A stretch of DNA of 14,288 nt from Anaerolineales bacterium (GCA_025938055.1 JAICQC010000073.1:1-14288), one strand, 5' to 3'; positions 1 to 7,716 are shown, counted from the stretch's first letter. Made by a program: numbers and translations. The notes: generated from the letters alone by a model not told the origin.

Positions 1-1
1 G

Positions 2-343
2 GCGGCGAAAGCGCAGATGGAACCCGTTCGCCACGAGACCAAGCACCGGGTCGACCTAATGCGCGTCGACCCTTCGTTGACGCGCAGGGAAATGATCCAG
101 ATTCAACGAGTGGAGTTTTGTCTGCTGGAGCGTTGGGACAGATCAGAGAGCACCATTGAGCCGCTGCCCGAAGATGAGCTCTGGCCTGAAATCATGGTCA
201 ACAGTCTGCACTATGATACGCAGGAATTGTGGAATGAAAATCTTCGCCGGATTGAACTGTTGCTGCGCAAGGCATATCTGCATCGCCTGCGCATTGGCAC
301 CTCGGAAGCCGAAATCCTCAAGACCGTGAGCCAGTTATGGTGA
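2..343 (+). CDS. C-terminal end of an unidentified protein (partial)
   Basis: The reading frame is open from the left edge of the window, so the protein begins upstream; the ATG at 17 is probably internal. About 114 residues are visible. They are charged and mostly helical, with a run of Arg, Glu and Leu in the last 40 residues, and no membrane segment or catalytic motif that I recognise. Its TGA (341-343) overlaps the ATG of the next gene (337) by 7 bases, which implies one transcript and probably translational coupling with the GT-C-like membrane protein. A role in the same pathway is possible, but nothing in the sequence states it. Confidence 0.6.
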   Translation, partial: AAKAQMEPVRHETKHRVDLMRVDPSLTRREMIQIQRVEFCLLERWDRSESTIEPLPEDELWPEIMVNSLHYDTQELWNENLRRIELLLRKAYLHRLRIGTSEAEILKTVSQLW

Positions 344-1632
344 ACGAACGACGCTGGCTAACTCTCATTTTTGTTTTGTATTTTCTACTGGCAGTTGGTT
401 ACAGCGTGCTGATGCCGATCTGGGAGGCGCCCGATGAAGGCGCGCACTACCATGTATCATGGCATCTGATGCGCTATCATGAATATCCCACGCTTGCCGT
501 CAACTATGAAGCGCACCAGCCGCGGGCATTTTACTATCTTGGCGCGTGGGTGCTTCAGGCTCTGGACAACATGAATCCTGAGTTCGCAAGCTATCACTTT
601 CCAGAGGAATATAAATACAATATCCGCGTGCCTGAACGACGATTTGACTGGACCGATGAAAACTATCGCTTATTGTTGGGAGTGTATGTGCTGCGCTGGA
701 TCAATATACTCTTTGGCGGAGTTGCCTTATGGCTAAACTGGAAAACGTTCAAACAAGTCACGCCAGCCCAGCCCACTCTATCTCTTGCCGCGTTGGCTCT
801 CGCGGCGCTGATGCCGCAATACCTGCACATCATGTCATCCGTCAATAATGACGCGCTTGGCGTACTCGCGGGCGCATTGCTTTTTTACCTGGCTGTCCGG
901 TTTTTGATGGCGCCCACGGTCTTGTCCGCCATGCTTGTCGCTGTCCTGGCTATTCTATTGCCCTTATTCACCAAACTGACCGTCCTGCCCGTCAGCGCTG
1001 CTGTACTTGTTGTCTTCGCCTGGAAATGGTTTTTCGGATTCGCTCAAAGGCGATGGCTGTTATATTCAGGGTTGTTGGTTTTGCTGGGAGCAGGGATCTT
1101 GTATCTCTTATTTCCCGACATCGTTCAATTCGCGCTTAGCGAGATCCAGTGGCGTCTGTTCAGCTTCCGCAGGAACGCGTTGACAGCAGAGTATCTCCAA
1201 AGGATCACAAGTCAGCTTTTGTGGACCTACTGGGGAAAGGTCGGCTGGCTGGCGGTGGGACTGCCTTTCTGGAGCGTGGTCCTTCTGACCGGATTGGGCT
1301 TGATCGGAATGGCGCTCCAGGCGCGCAGGCTGATCGCTCTAAGAGCGAATCATCCAGAGCTTGGCCTTTGGCTAGTAACAGGGCTGATCGCCGTGTGTAC
1401 GGTTCTGGCTGTGTTCCGAAACGGGTTAACTACGTTCGGCGCGCAGGGTCGTTTGTTATTTCCGGCCATCGGCGCATTATCGATTCTTATGGTCGTTGGA
1501 TGGCACAACGCTCTATCCCCACAGGCTCAACGTGCTCTTCCTGCCCTCATCATCATATTGTTCGTATTAGGCAACCTATATATCTGGCTGACAGGCGTCC
1601 TGCCTATCTATTACCAGCCTTTCCTGGATTGA
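337..1632 (+). CDS. Multi-pass membrane protein, GT-C / DUF2142-like putative glycosyltransferase
   Basis: The 431-residue protein has about ten hydrophobic segments, the first at residues 6-27. Just after that helix lies the stretch PIWEAPDEGAHYH (27-39). A Pro-Asp-Glu-x2-His motif in the first outer loop is typical of GT-C enzymes of the ArnT/PMT/DUF2142 type, where the acidic pair is catalytic and the donor is a polyprenyl-phosphate sugar. The remainder alternates hydrophobic helices with short basic loops and ends on a short loop after the last helix. The start has only a weak ribosome site, but the 7-base overlap with the preceding gene allows coupling. Substrate and acceptor cannot be told. 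Its last 29 bases overlap the 3' end of the convergent PAP2 gene. Confidence 0.75.
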   Translation: MVNERRWLTLIFVLYFLLAVGYSVLMPIWEAPDEGAHYHVSWHLMRYHEYPTLAVNYEAHQPRAFYYLGAWVLQALDNMNPEFASYHFPEEYKYNIRVPERRFDWTDENYRLLLGVYVLRWINILFGGVALWLNWKTFKQVTPAQPTLSLAALALAALMPQYLHIMSSVNNDALGVLAGALLFYLAVRFLMAPTVLSAMLVAVLAILLPLFTKLTVLPVSAAVLVVFAWKWFFGFAQRRWLLYSGLLVLLGAGILYLLFPDIVQFALSEIQWRLFSFRRNALTAEYLQRITSQLLWTYWGKVGWLAVGLPFWSVVLLTGLGLIGMALQARRLIALRANHPELGLWLVTGLIAVCTVLAVFRNGLTTFGAQGRLLFPAIGALSILMVVGWHNALSPQAQRALPALIIILFVLGNLYIWLTGVLPIYYQPFLD

Positions 1633-2641
1633 ACAGCTTGCGAAAGAACATGGCAAACAAAAGTCCGAGCAGCGAGCCGGAAGCGACATCTCCCGGGTAA
1701 TGATCTCCAAGGTAAATACGCGAAAACGCGACCAGACTCGCCAAGATGTATCTCAGGCGCCATCTGCGTACAAATTTATGGTTGAGCAGCCAGGCTCCGG
1801 CAAACGCGGAGGCGGAATGTCCCGAAGGGAAGGACCAAGTGCCGGGCTTTTTCCCGATGACGATTGCCTGAATGATCGTGATGAACGGGCGCCGCCGCCG
1901 GAAGTAGGATTTGATCGGAAACTCGACCAGCGCAGTTGTAATGGTGAGAGGCAAAGCGACCTCGCGGATCAGTTTTCGGATGCTGCCGCGGTTGCGCAGC
2001 GCCATCAGAGCCGCCGTAATGTACCAGACCATGCCGCCGTTAAAAGCCACAGTCAGGCCATAGAAAAACCTGTTCAGAAACCGCGTATGAGGTAAGTGAT
2101 TGACGAACAGGAAGAGATTGGCGTCGAGCGCGTCCAGCGGCTTGAGCCGCCTGAGGACGGCTGCGCGCAGATATTCCCGCTGTTCCTCATTTTCGACAGC
2201 GAGAGCGCCTTGTTGCTCCGGGTTGAGGACCTCCTGCGCCGCTTCGGAAACCACCTCACGCTGATGCTTATCCGATGCTGCTATCACACGGGCGGTAGTA
2301 TCCAGCACCTTTTCAGCCTTTTTGCCGTCCGGTGCGGTCTTTGCTGCTTTTTCCACTTGTCTGGCTGCAGAGGCGGGAGTTTCCGGTTTTGGTTGAGTCT
2401 GTTCTACCTCCTGGGTCGTCTGCTCCGCCGCGGCTGATTCGAGCTCATCGATCACCTCATCCGCTTTCTCTGGAGAATCGACGTCGGCAACTGCCTCCTC
2501 CAGCGCCCGGCGGATTGGTTTGGCTTGTTCCTTTTCCTCAGGCGTGGGCATTTCCCAGGGAGGTATGGGTGTGTCCCCAAGTTTCTGTTCGGGTGGAGTA
2601 GCCGGTTTCGACTTCTTGTTTTTCTCGCCTCGAGTACCCAT
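1604..2641 (-). CDS. PAP2-family membrane phosphatase with long charged N-terminal extension
   Basis: The C-terminal half carries all three PAP2 signatures, numbered from the start chosen here: K-x6-RP at 244-252, PSGH at 272-275 and S-R-x5-H-x3-D at 307-318, set among about five membrane helices. Such enzymes dephosphorylate lipid phosphates, for example undecaprenyl pyrophosphate or phosphatidate, on the outer face of the membrane. The first ~165 residues are an acidic, Ala/Glu/Lys-rich helical or disordered region not found in standard PAP2 proteins of 180-230 residues. I chose the ATG at 2641 because GAGAG (2651-2655) lies 9 bases ahead of it, whereas it abuts the ATG at 2650 (which would add Met-Asn-Leu). 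The gene is last in the minus-strand run that begins with MurJ and converges on the GT-C gene with a 29-base overlap. Confidence 0.88.
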   Translation of the reverse strand: MGTRGEKNKKSKPATPPEQKLGDTPIPPWEMPTPEEKEQAKPIRRALEEAVADVDSPEKADEVIDELESAAAEQTTQEVEQTQPKPETPASAARQVEKAAKTAPDGKKAEKVLDTTARVIAASDKHQREVVSEAAQEVLNPEQQGALAVENEEQREYLRAAVLRRLKPLDALDANLFLFVNHLPHTRFLNRFFYGLTVAFNGGMVWYITAALMALRNRGSIRKLIREVALPLTITTALVEFPIKSYFRRRRPFITIIQAIVIGKKPGTWSFPSGHSASAFAGAWLLNHKFVRRWRLRYILASLVAFSRIYLGDHYPGDVASGSLLGLLFAMFFRKLFNPGKAGNR

Positions 2642-2715
2642 AAGATTCATCTCTCACGTACAGTTTGTATTTAAGAAGAGGAACGACCCGGAACGATATT
2701 GTTACGCCATAAAGA

Positions 2716-2814
2716 TTATTTATTTTCCCTTGCCAGCCTGATCGTCTCCCGAATCGCAGTCGCTAAAAAGAAATATAGTAAAAGCAATGCAAGTGCTGTA
2801 AGAAGCAGATCAGG
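2716..2814 (-). pseudogene. Orphan C-terminal transmembrane tail, out of frame with the acyltransferase remnant
   Basis: One frame away from the acyltransferase remnant, and overlapping its last ~50 bases, is an open stretch of 32 codons ending in TAA. It reads as a single membrane helix (LLLTALALLLLYFFLATA) followed by a charged tail, IRETIRLARENK. That is a typical C-terminus of a membrane protein, but it has no start codon and is preceded directly by an in-frame TGA (2815-2817). The simplest reading is that it is the end of a lost gene, joined to the acyltransferase gene by a deletion near 2800-2814. The donor family cannot be identified from so short a piece. Confidence 0.5.
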
Positions 2815-3212
2815 TCAAAGCTGCTCAGGTGCAACCCCGCGACCACCAGTCCCCGCTGATCAAATTCAGGACGCTGGAGAAGCCATGTAAAGGACGAGTC
2901 AAAAACGATCAGCTGTCTGGTCGCTTCGAAATCACGACTGTAATGATAGAGGTCAAAGAGGGAATGAGCCGAAAAGCGAAAGACCTCACGCACGACCCGG
3001 GACAATGCGTCCCCCTCAAGAGTTTTTTCATTTGCGACGCACTGATTGGCGCGTACCGCCCGAACGACTTTTGAGTCCTTCTGGCGCGCGATTTGCACCG
3101 CGAGACTGTCTGCAACGCGGTACCCTACGCGCGGCGGTATGAGTTGAGCTAACAAGGAAACAAGGCGGAGACTGAGCAAGCTGTTAATGACTTGTTGAAG
3201 GTCAAAGGACAT
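2763..3212 (-). pseudogene. Truncated lysophospholipid acyltransferase (LpxL/HtrB-like, N-terminal half)
   Basis: The frame encodes 149 residues from ATG 3212 to TAG 2763. Residues 45-135 follow the lipid-A/phosphatidylinositol-mannoside acyltransferase pattern: an AVRANQ segment near 52-57, a helical middle, then GLVVAGLHLSSFD at 121-133, whose His128-x4-Asp133 is the catalytic HX4D motif. Family members are about 280-310 residues, so the acceptor and acyl-CoA binding half is missing. After Leu-Ile the sequence becomes a short non-family tail ending in YYISF. The open frame extends upstream to 3290, but the 26 extra residues do not fit the family and GGGGCAGGC before 3212 gives a usable ribosome site. 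A deletion remnant is far more likely than a working enzyme. It sits between the PAP2 gene and two uncharacterised genes. Confidence 0.7.
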
Positions 3213-3325
3213 GCCTGCCCCACGGAAATAACACCTCAGATCAAAGCGATTTATTCGCAAACAAAATAAATGTTTGCCGAATCTTACCATGTAATTAAAC
3301 TGGGTACGTTTTTATGAAACCCATT

Positions 3326-3976
3326 TTATTTGACGGCAATTCTTTTGTCTGACTGATCACCTGCAAGGGTGAAAAAAGCAACCGTTTGCCAACTACCCGC
3401 AGGGCGCCACCACCAACGCACGTGCGCCTTCCCTACATAGAGATTGTCATCAAGCTGCACCAACTCATCCAACACCTGACGGACGGTGAGCGCCGGATTT
3501 TCCTGCAGGTTGTAATCGATCTTCAACACTGTTCGATCAGCGTCGAACAGTCCCGGCGCGGCATACGTTCTGAAGGCAAAAGCTCGATACGTTTTGATAC
3601 CGTCCTTGATGAAGCCGCGATATAGTGGATTAAAGAGGCGCGCCAGGAAATACGAATCTTTTGAGAAGATGTTATCGCCTCTCTGCTGTGCAGGCTGAAA
3701 CGTCTTGCCAAGCCATGGCATCCAGGCGTTTGACAGCCATTGGAACAGTTGCGTTAAGCCGGGCGCGAGGTCGAGGGCGATCAGCTCTCCACGATAGGGT
3801 CCATCGAGCGGAGGGTCTGGCAATCTGCCCTGGCGAAAGAGGTCATTCAAGGCTGCCCATCCCTGGGCGCGTCTGGCTGTTAGGAGCGCCTGCGCAGATG
3901 GTACGTCAGCAGCAGAATCATGCGACCCCTTGGAATATTCATCGATTTGAACCATGGGTCCTGTCTTGTGATTCAC
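3326..3976 (-). CDS. Conserved-type hypothetical protein, soluble, 216 aa
   Basis: I do not recognise a named family with confidence. The GTG start at 3976 has a good ribosome site (AGAAGGA at 3984-3990, 7-base spacing); an internal ATG at 3952 is the alternative. There is no signal peptide. After an N-terminal tail of ~50 residues comes a compact domain with a LDGPYRGELIALDLAPGL segment, a Trp-rich MPWLGKTF block, and later LKIDYNLQENP and LDDNLYVGKAHVRWWW. This pattern suggests an all-beta, lipocalin- or calycin-like fold that holds a small ligand or lipid. It follows the 195-residue gene by 36 bases and is probably co-transcribed with the MurJ-type flippase. The fold is an inference from pattern only. 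Confidence 0.75.
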   Translation of the reverse strand: MNHKTGPMVQIDEYSKGSHDSAADVPSAQALLTARRAQGWAALNDLFRQGRLPDPPLDGPYRGELIALDLAPGLTQLFQWLSNAWMPWLGKTFQPAQQRGDNIFSKDSYFLARLFNPLYRGFIKDGIKTYRAFAFRTYAAPGLFDADRTVLKIDYNLQENPALTVRQVLDELVQLDDNLYVGKAHVRWWWRPAGSWQTVAFFTLAGDQSDKRIAVK

Positions 3977-4012
3977 TATTCAATCCTTCTTTATCTATAA
4001 CGAACAAATCGC

Positions 4013-4594
4013 TCAACTGTTAATGGCTTCTTTCAAGGCTTTATATCCCAAATACAAGGCTTCCTCTTCCTGAACCAGTAGGGGGCTTTCTGCTGGTTTG
4101 CCCTGATTCACCCAGAGATCAGAATAGAGCATTCCCAGTGCGCGCTGGTAGGCTGCCTCTTTGAACTTATCTGACTCTGCTCCATAGATCTCTTCGTACA
4201 GGCAGGTGAGCGCATCAACCAGCTCCTGATTTTCAGCATTCCCAAATAACCTGCGGTGCACTCCCCACCAATGAACTTCAAGTTGCGTGGCTCGCTTCAC
4301 ATCAAAGTCTTCGCGGTGGATGGTCTTTATAAATTGATAGAAACGTTGCACATATTTTTCAGTCTTGGGGATGTCATTGTCCGGGAATGGGGCAAAGGCG
4401 ATCTCCGCTTGAGCGACGAGATAGGCGCCATAGACAGCATGCAGCCATGAAAGACCAAATGATTCTTTTATCATCCCCACCGACACACGCAGCAGTTTCA
4501 TCCAGTCCTTCTGGTAATAAGCAACGTAGTTTTCTTTTTCATAATGTGCCAATTTGCGTGGGTCAAGATTGCGAATGGGATTGTCAGGTCTCAT
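4013..4594 (-). CDS. Hypothetical all-helical protein, 193-195 aa
   Basis: The product has no signal peptide and no membrane span. It is rich in aromatic residues, with a HYEKENYVAYYQKDW stretch near the N-terminus, LEVHWWGVHRRLF in the middle and YSDLWVNQG near the end. The pattern is that of a compact helical bundle; the conserved-looking His-Trp-Trp and Asp-Leu-Trp-Val segments could line a pocket, but I know of no function. Two starts are possible: GTG 4600 (AAAGG with 4-base spacing) and ATG 4594 (GAGG with 5-base spacing). Both lie within a few bases of the MurJ stop codon (4602-4604), so translation is probably coupled to MurJ. The same transcript continues to the next uncharacterised gene. 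Confidence 0.75.
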   Translation of the reverse strand: MRPDNPIRNLDPRKLAHYEKENYVAYYQKDWMKLLRVSVGMIKESFGLSWLHAVYGAYLVAQAEIAFAPFPDNDIPKTEKYVQRFYQFIKTIHREDFDVKRATQLEVHWWGVHRRLFGNAENQELVDALTCLYEEIYGAESDKFKEAAYQRALGMLYSDLWVNQGKPAESPLLVQEEEALYLGYKALKEAINS

Positions 4595-4601
4595 GTCCAC
4601 C

Positions 4602-6179
4602 TCACCTTTCCACGATCATATTGACAGCAACCTGCTGCAACTGTGATTTGCCGCGCAGCTTCAGGAAGAGTACTGCTGCCAGTGTGAGGGTTTCGACGGT
4701 TGAGGAGATGGCGAATGCCGCGGGAATCGCCACCACATCCATGCTCGGCAGGAGCACCGAGATCAGTAGGATGCGCCCAATGAGCTGGCCGGTATTGGTA
4801 AAGAGCGGCGTCCGCGTATCTCGCAATGAAATCAACCCGCGTGTGATCACTTCCGTGGCAATATACGTGGGAAGCGCGATCGTGTAGGCTACGAGCACGC
4901 TAAACGTCAGGTCACCGGCGGCGCTGGTAAATTCCCCGCGCTCGAACAGCAGGCGGATTACTGGTCGCCCCAGCACCAACAACGCACCGACGGCGGGAAG
5001 GGCAAGCGCGATGGATGCTCCCAGCGAGCGCAGCAAAATACGGCGCATTTCGGTCCAGTTCCCCGCCTCCGCCTGGGCTGCCAGCCGTGGAAAGGCTGCC
5101 TGTCCCACAGCTTGTCCCAATAGCGCGATCGGCAAGCCTACCAGCAAAAATGCGTTGTAAATCGCAGCCAGCCCGGAGGGGTCCGCGGCACGGGTGGCGA
5201 AGGATGTATCCACAATGAACCCGGCGTAATTGACGCTGACGGAGAGTCCATTGGGGATAAGCAGTCGTACGACTTCACGCAGACGCTGATTCCCAAGCTC
5301 GAACGCCAGCCCGACGCGGTGACCGCCGCTGCGCAACCCTGGTGAGAGGATGAGCGCCTGCAACAACGCGCCACCAATGACTCCTGCCGTAGGGGCATAG
5401 ATGCCAAGTTCCGGGAATATGTTCAGCGCCAGGATTGACACAATCAGGCTGATGTTGTGGCTGACAATCGAAAGCCCGGTCAGCAGGAATTGATTGCGGC
5501 TGTTCAATACCGCAGTTGCCACGCTGCCCAGCAAAAGGATCATGGGCTGAATCAGCATGATGCGAGTAAGCTTCACGGTCAGGTCAGAGGTTTCAGCATC
5601 GAAGCCCGGCGCCAGGACACCCGTAACCAGAGCAGGAGTGAAAAGCTCGATTGCAACGATCAGCACCGCAAAGACAGACAGGAGGGCGGTCAGGACGACG
5701 CTGATCAAACGCCAGCCCGCGGCTTCCCCTTCTTTCTGCCGGGCATTCAATAACACAGGGATCATAGCGCTGGAAAGCGCTCCTCCGGCGATCAAACTGA
5801 AGAGCGTGTCTGGCAGGCGAAACGCGGCGTAATAGGCATTTGCCTCCACGCTGACACCGAACTGGGCATTGAACAATATCTGCCGCACGGCACCCAGTGC
5901 CGCAGATAAGAAGAAGGAGGTCATCAATACAAAGCTGGCTTCACCGACGCTGTACTCGCGTGTCAACAAATTTTTCAGGCTGAGGTTCCGCGGAACAGCC
6001 GGGCGAACGACCTGGACCCGCCGCAGAATCCCGGTGGGAGCGAGCCGTAACTGTTCGAGCACATCCGAAGCGAGGGCAAAGCCCATCCAGGCACTCTGTG
6101 CCAGGGCAGTGACGCTGCCCAGCAACACCTTTTGATGTTTGGTGGTTTCAGATGTAGGAATAACCATTTCTGCGGTCAT
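4602..6179 (-). CDS. murJ: MurJ/MviN-type lipid II flippase
   Basis: The 525-residue protein has the MurJ layout of about fourteen hydrophobic helices. Its first core helix is followed by the family pattern LGAVRQILFNAQFGVS, then ANAYYAAFRLPDTLFSLIAGGALSSAMIPVL in pieces, the region that holds the essential charged pocket of the MOP-family flippases. Later VGLPIALLGQAVGQAAFPRLA and ALPAVGALLVLGRPVIRLLFERGEF segments are also typical. MurJ moves lipid-linked peptidoglycan precursor across the inner membrane. An N-terminal stretch of ~75 residues precedes the first core helix and is longer than in proteobacterial MurJ. The ATG at 6179 has GGAGA 5 bases or so upstream. A related polysaccharide-lipid flippase of the same superfamily cannot be excluded. 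It appears to be the first gene of the envelope run. Confidence 0.88.
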   Translation of the reverse strand: MTAEMVIPTSETTKHQKVLLGSVTALAQSAWMGFALASDVLEQLRLAPTGILRRVQVVRPAVPRNLSLKNLLTREYSVGEASFVLMTSFFLSAALGAVRQILFNAQFGVSVEANAYYAAFRLPDTLFSLIAGGALSSAMIPVLLNARQKEGEAAGWRLISVVLTALLSVFAVLIVAIELFTPALVTGVLAPGFDAETSDLTVKLTRIMLIQPMILLLGSVATAVLNSRNQFLLTGLSIVSHNISLIVSILALNIFPELGIYAPTAGVIGGALLQALILSPGLRSGGHRVGLAFELGNQRLREVVRLLIPNGLSVSVNYAGFIVDTSFATRAADPSGLAAIYNAFLLVGLPIALLGQAVGQAAFPRLAAQAEAGNWTEMRRILLRSLGASIALALPAVGALLVLGRPVIRLLFERGEFTSAAGDLTFSVLVAYTIALPTYIATEVITRGLISLRDTRTPLFTNTGQLIGRILLISVLLPSMDVVAIPAAFAISSTVETLTLAAVLFLKLRGKSQLQQVAVNMIVER

Positions 6180-6201
6180 AGTTTCTCCGAACGATAGATC
6201 C

Positions 6202-6786
6202 TTAGGGTCTTTTTAAGAAGTGCCGTCCCAGCCACACATACCATAGCGGGTTCACGATGAATCCCTCCAGCAATGCCGGGATGATAATCACCAGGCTTGT
6301 GGCTTGAAGGATAATCAAGCGACCGAGATACAGAATGATCATTAAAATGGCTGACAGGTATCCAAGATTGGCAAGCCTCTTCGAGAATCTCGACTCTTGA
6401 GTCATGAGCCAGGAGAAGAGGAAAAGTCCCAAGCCCGCCACACCAAAGGTCAACAAGCCGCGCGGATCAACCGCATTAGGTAGCCCAGTGTTCGCCGAAG
6501 AGGGTGGGTGAAACGCGTTCGCCAGGTCATACCCACCGTGGATGGCGGAGCCGAGCGCCGCGCCGAGGCTTAGCAGAAGTCCCAGCAGTGCGAACCCGCT
6601 CTCGGTCTCGCGCAGGCGTTGATAGAGAGCCGTCAATGCTGAGGTGGAGAAGAGCCCGCCTAGCATCAAGAACAGCGCGCTGAGCAGATCGTTTTGCAAA
6701 ACGATAAAGGAAACGGAATAAAGAAATCCACTCAACCCAGCCAGGATTGCGCCCCAGCCTGCAAATCTCTCAAAGGAAGTTTTCAT
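6202..6786 (-). CDS. Six-helix integral membrane protein, DUF4386-like
   Basis: The 194-residue product has about six hydrophobic helices (around residues 8-30, 34-54, 64-84, 108-128, 138-160, 164-184), with short loops and a conserved-looking NPLWYVWLGRHF near the end. That terminal NP-x-WY-x-WLG pattern and the overall size recall the DUF4386 group of unknown function; this is recall of a pattern, not a search. ATG 6786 has AGGTG 5 bases upstream and overlaps the TGA of the preceding short frame by four bases (ATGA), so it may be translationally coupled. A 19-bp perfect palindrome lies 12 bases upstream of the start and may control it. It ends 22 bases before the MurJ start. Confidence 0.72.
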   Translation of the reverse strand: MKTSFERFAGWGAILAGLSGFLYSVSFIVLQNDLLSALFLMLGGLFSTSALTALYQRLRETESGFALLGLLLSLGAALGSAIHGGYDLANAFHPPSSANTGLPNAVDPRGLLTFGVAGLGLFLFSWLMTQESRFSKRLANLGYLSAILMIILYLGRLIILQATSLVIIIPALLEGFIVNPLWYVWLGRHFLKRP

Positions 6787-6938
6787 GATTCACCTGTAAA
6801 AGTGACAGTCACTTTTGATATATCGCGACTCTCACCATAATTAATTTGGAAGATCAGGAACCCGGCATGGGCATTCCAGGCGGCTACGTTTTCTGCATCG
6901 AGCCTGAGATTATCTTGAACAGACATTTTTTCTCGCAT
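6783..6938 (-). pseudogene. Stub of a SnoaL-like ester cyclase gene (51 aa)
   Basis: A short frame begins at ATG 6938 behind a strong ribosome site (GAGGTGAT, 6941-6948) that overlaps the stop of the lipoprotein gene. Its first ~25 residues, MREKMSVQDNLRLDAENVAA plus WNAHA, match what I know as the N-terminus of NTF2/SnoaL-fold ester cyclases (…NLRLDEE…AAWNAHD…). The rest of the domain (normally 120-140 residues) is absent: after about 6863 the frame runs through what looks like the leader of the next gene, including a palindrome, and stops in TGA overlapping the next ATG. I read it as a deletion that removed most of the cyclase but kept its start, so it may still be translated and pass ribosomes on to the membrane-protein gene. 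A real small protein is the alternative. Confidence 0.5.
6798..6816. promoter_or_regulatory. 19-bp perfect palindrome, TetR-type operator candidate
   Basis: The site reads AAAAGTGAC-A-GTCACTTTT: two perfect 9-base arms around one base. It lies 12 bases before the ATG of the six-helix membrane protein. Length, AT-rich ends and GTGAC/GTCAC cores are typical of operators of TetR-family repressors. It is too tight (one-base centre) to work as an RNA hairpin terminator. No TetR gene is visible in the window, so the regulator would be encoded elsewhere. Confidence 0.5.
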
Positions 6939-6941
6939 ATA

Positions 6942-7709
6942 TCACCTCGGTAAATTGAGAGTTTGAAGCACTTTGTCTGCTTCACTGGCAAAGGCTTCGA
7001 ATTCCGCGGGCGGGGACTCGATTTGCAAAAGCAGAACCTGCCCGTCCATATTCAAAGCAATGAACCGCAGGTGAGGCTCGGCCGTCCAGGTTGTCCACAA
7101 AAAGCCAGGGGTAAAGTATTTGTTGACGGCTGGAAGAAATTGCACTCCTGACGGGATATCTGCACTCTGATTTCCTTCAAATTCCGGATTCGGTTTCGCA
7201 GAGGCATCGAACTGCCAGCCGGAAAAACCGGCAATTGTTGTTTCGGTGATCTCATTCTGAGATGTTAGCTCTGGCGAGTTCCAAATAGGCGTCAGGATGG
7301 CCTGTAGATCTTCATCTGGAACAGACATGAAGACCAATATCTGACTGGGATCATTGAACTCGTTACGCCCCTTGCCCGCCAGCAAAAATAGCAGGGCTGC
7401 CTTTTCATGCAATACACCCCAGCCTTCGCCTACTTCCACCGTGAGCGGAATGCCAAGCCAGGATGGGAGCTCATAGATGCCTGCCTCAATCGCCCTGGCT
7501 GAACAACAGCCTGCCCCCGGAAAAGATTGGAACTGGGAGACTAGCGCCGGCGTGTCCGTTGGCGCTGAGGTGGGTGCAGGCGTATTTGTCTGAAGAATGG
7601 ATATGAGCGTAGTGGTCGACGCAGCGGTCGCTGGCACCGGAGTACCCTGGCAACTGACAATCATCAATACGAAGGCTAGGTTTGCTATTACTATTCTTGT
7701 CATCATCAT
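6942..7709 (-). CDS. Secreted lipoprotein with Thr/Pro linker, unknown function
   Basis: From the ATG at 7709 the protein (255 aa) begins with a basic n-region, a hydrophobic stretch IVIANLAFVLMIV and a lipobox I-V-S-C with the lipidated Cys at 20. It is followed by a linker rich in Thr, Pro, Ala and Ser to about residue 55, the usual design of surface lipoproteins in Anaerolineae. The C-terminal ~190 residues form a domain without a motif I recognise; it has a CC pair near 68-69 and several Trp and Phe residues. The frame is open up to 7847, but the 46 extra residues would bury the signal peptide, so three in-frame ATGs at 7709-7701 are the start region. It begins 7 bases after the preceding gene ends and its TGA overlaps the ribosome site of the next frame, so it is an operon member. 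Confidence 0.78.
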   Translation of the reverse strand: MMMTRIVIANLAFVLMIVSCQGTPVPATAASTTTLISILQTNTPAPTSAPTDTPALVSQFQSFPGAGCCSARAIEAGIYELPSWLGIPLTVEVGEGWGVLHEKAALLFLLAGKGRNEFNDPSQILVFMSVPDEDLQAILTPIWNSPELTSQNEITETTIAGFSGWQFDASAKPNPEFEGNQSADIPSGVQFLPAVNKYFTPGFLWTTWTAEPHLRFIALNMDGQVLLLQIESPPAEFEAFASEADKVLQTLNLPR

Positions 7710-7716
7710 GTTTCTT

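Noticed and set aside
1149..1700. Plus-strand open frame of 183 codons overlapping the GT-C gene
   Set aside because: Its composition is that of a shifted frame of a membrane protein gene, rich in Arg, Ser and Gly, with no domain.
3302..3324. Weak hairpin TGGGT/ACCCA near the end of the 216-aa gene
   Set aside because: The stem is only about 5-6 bases with a long loop and no clear T-run after it on the minus strand, so I do not call a terminator.
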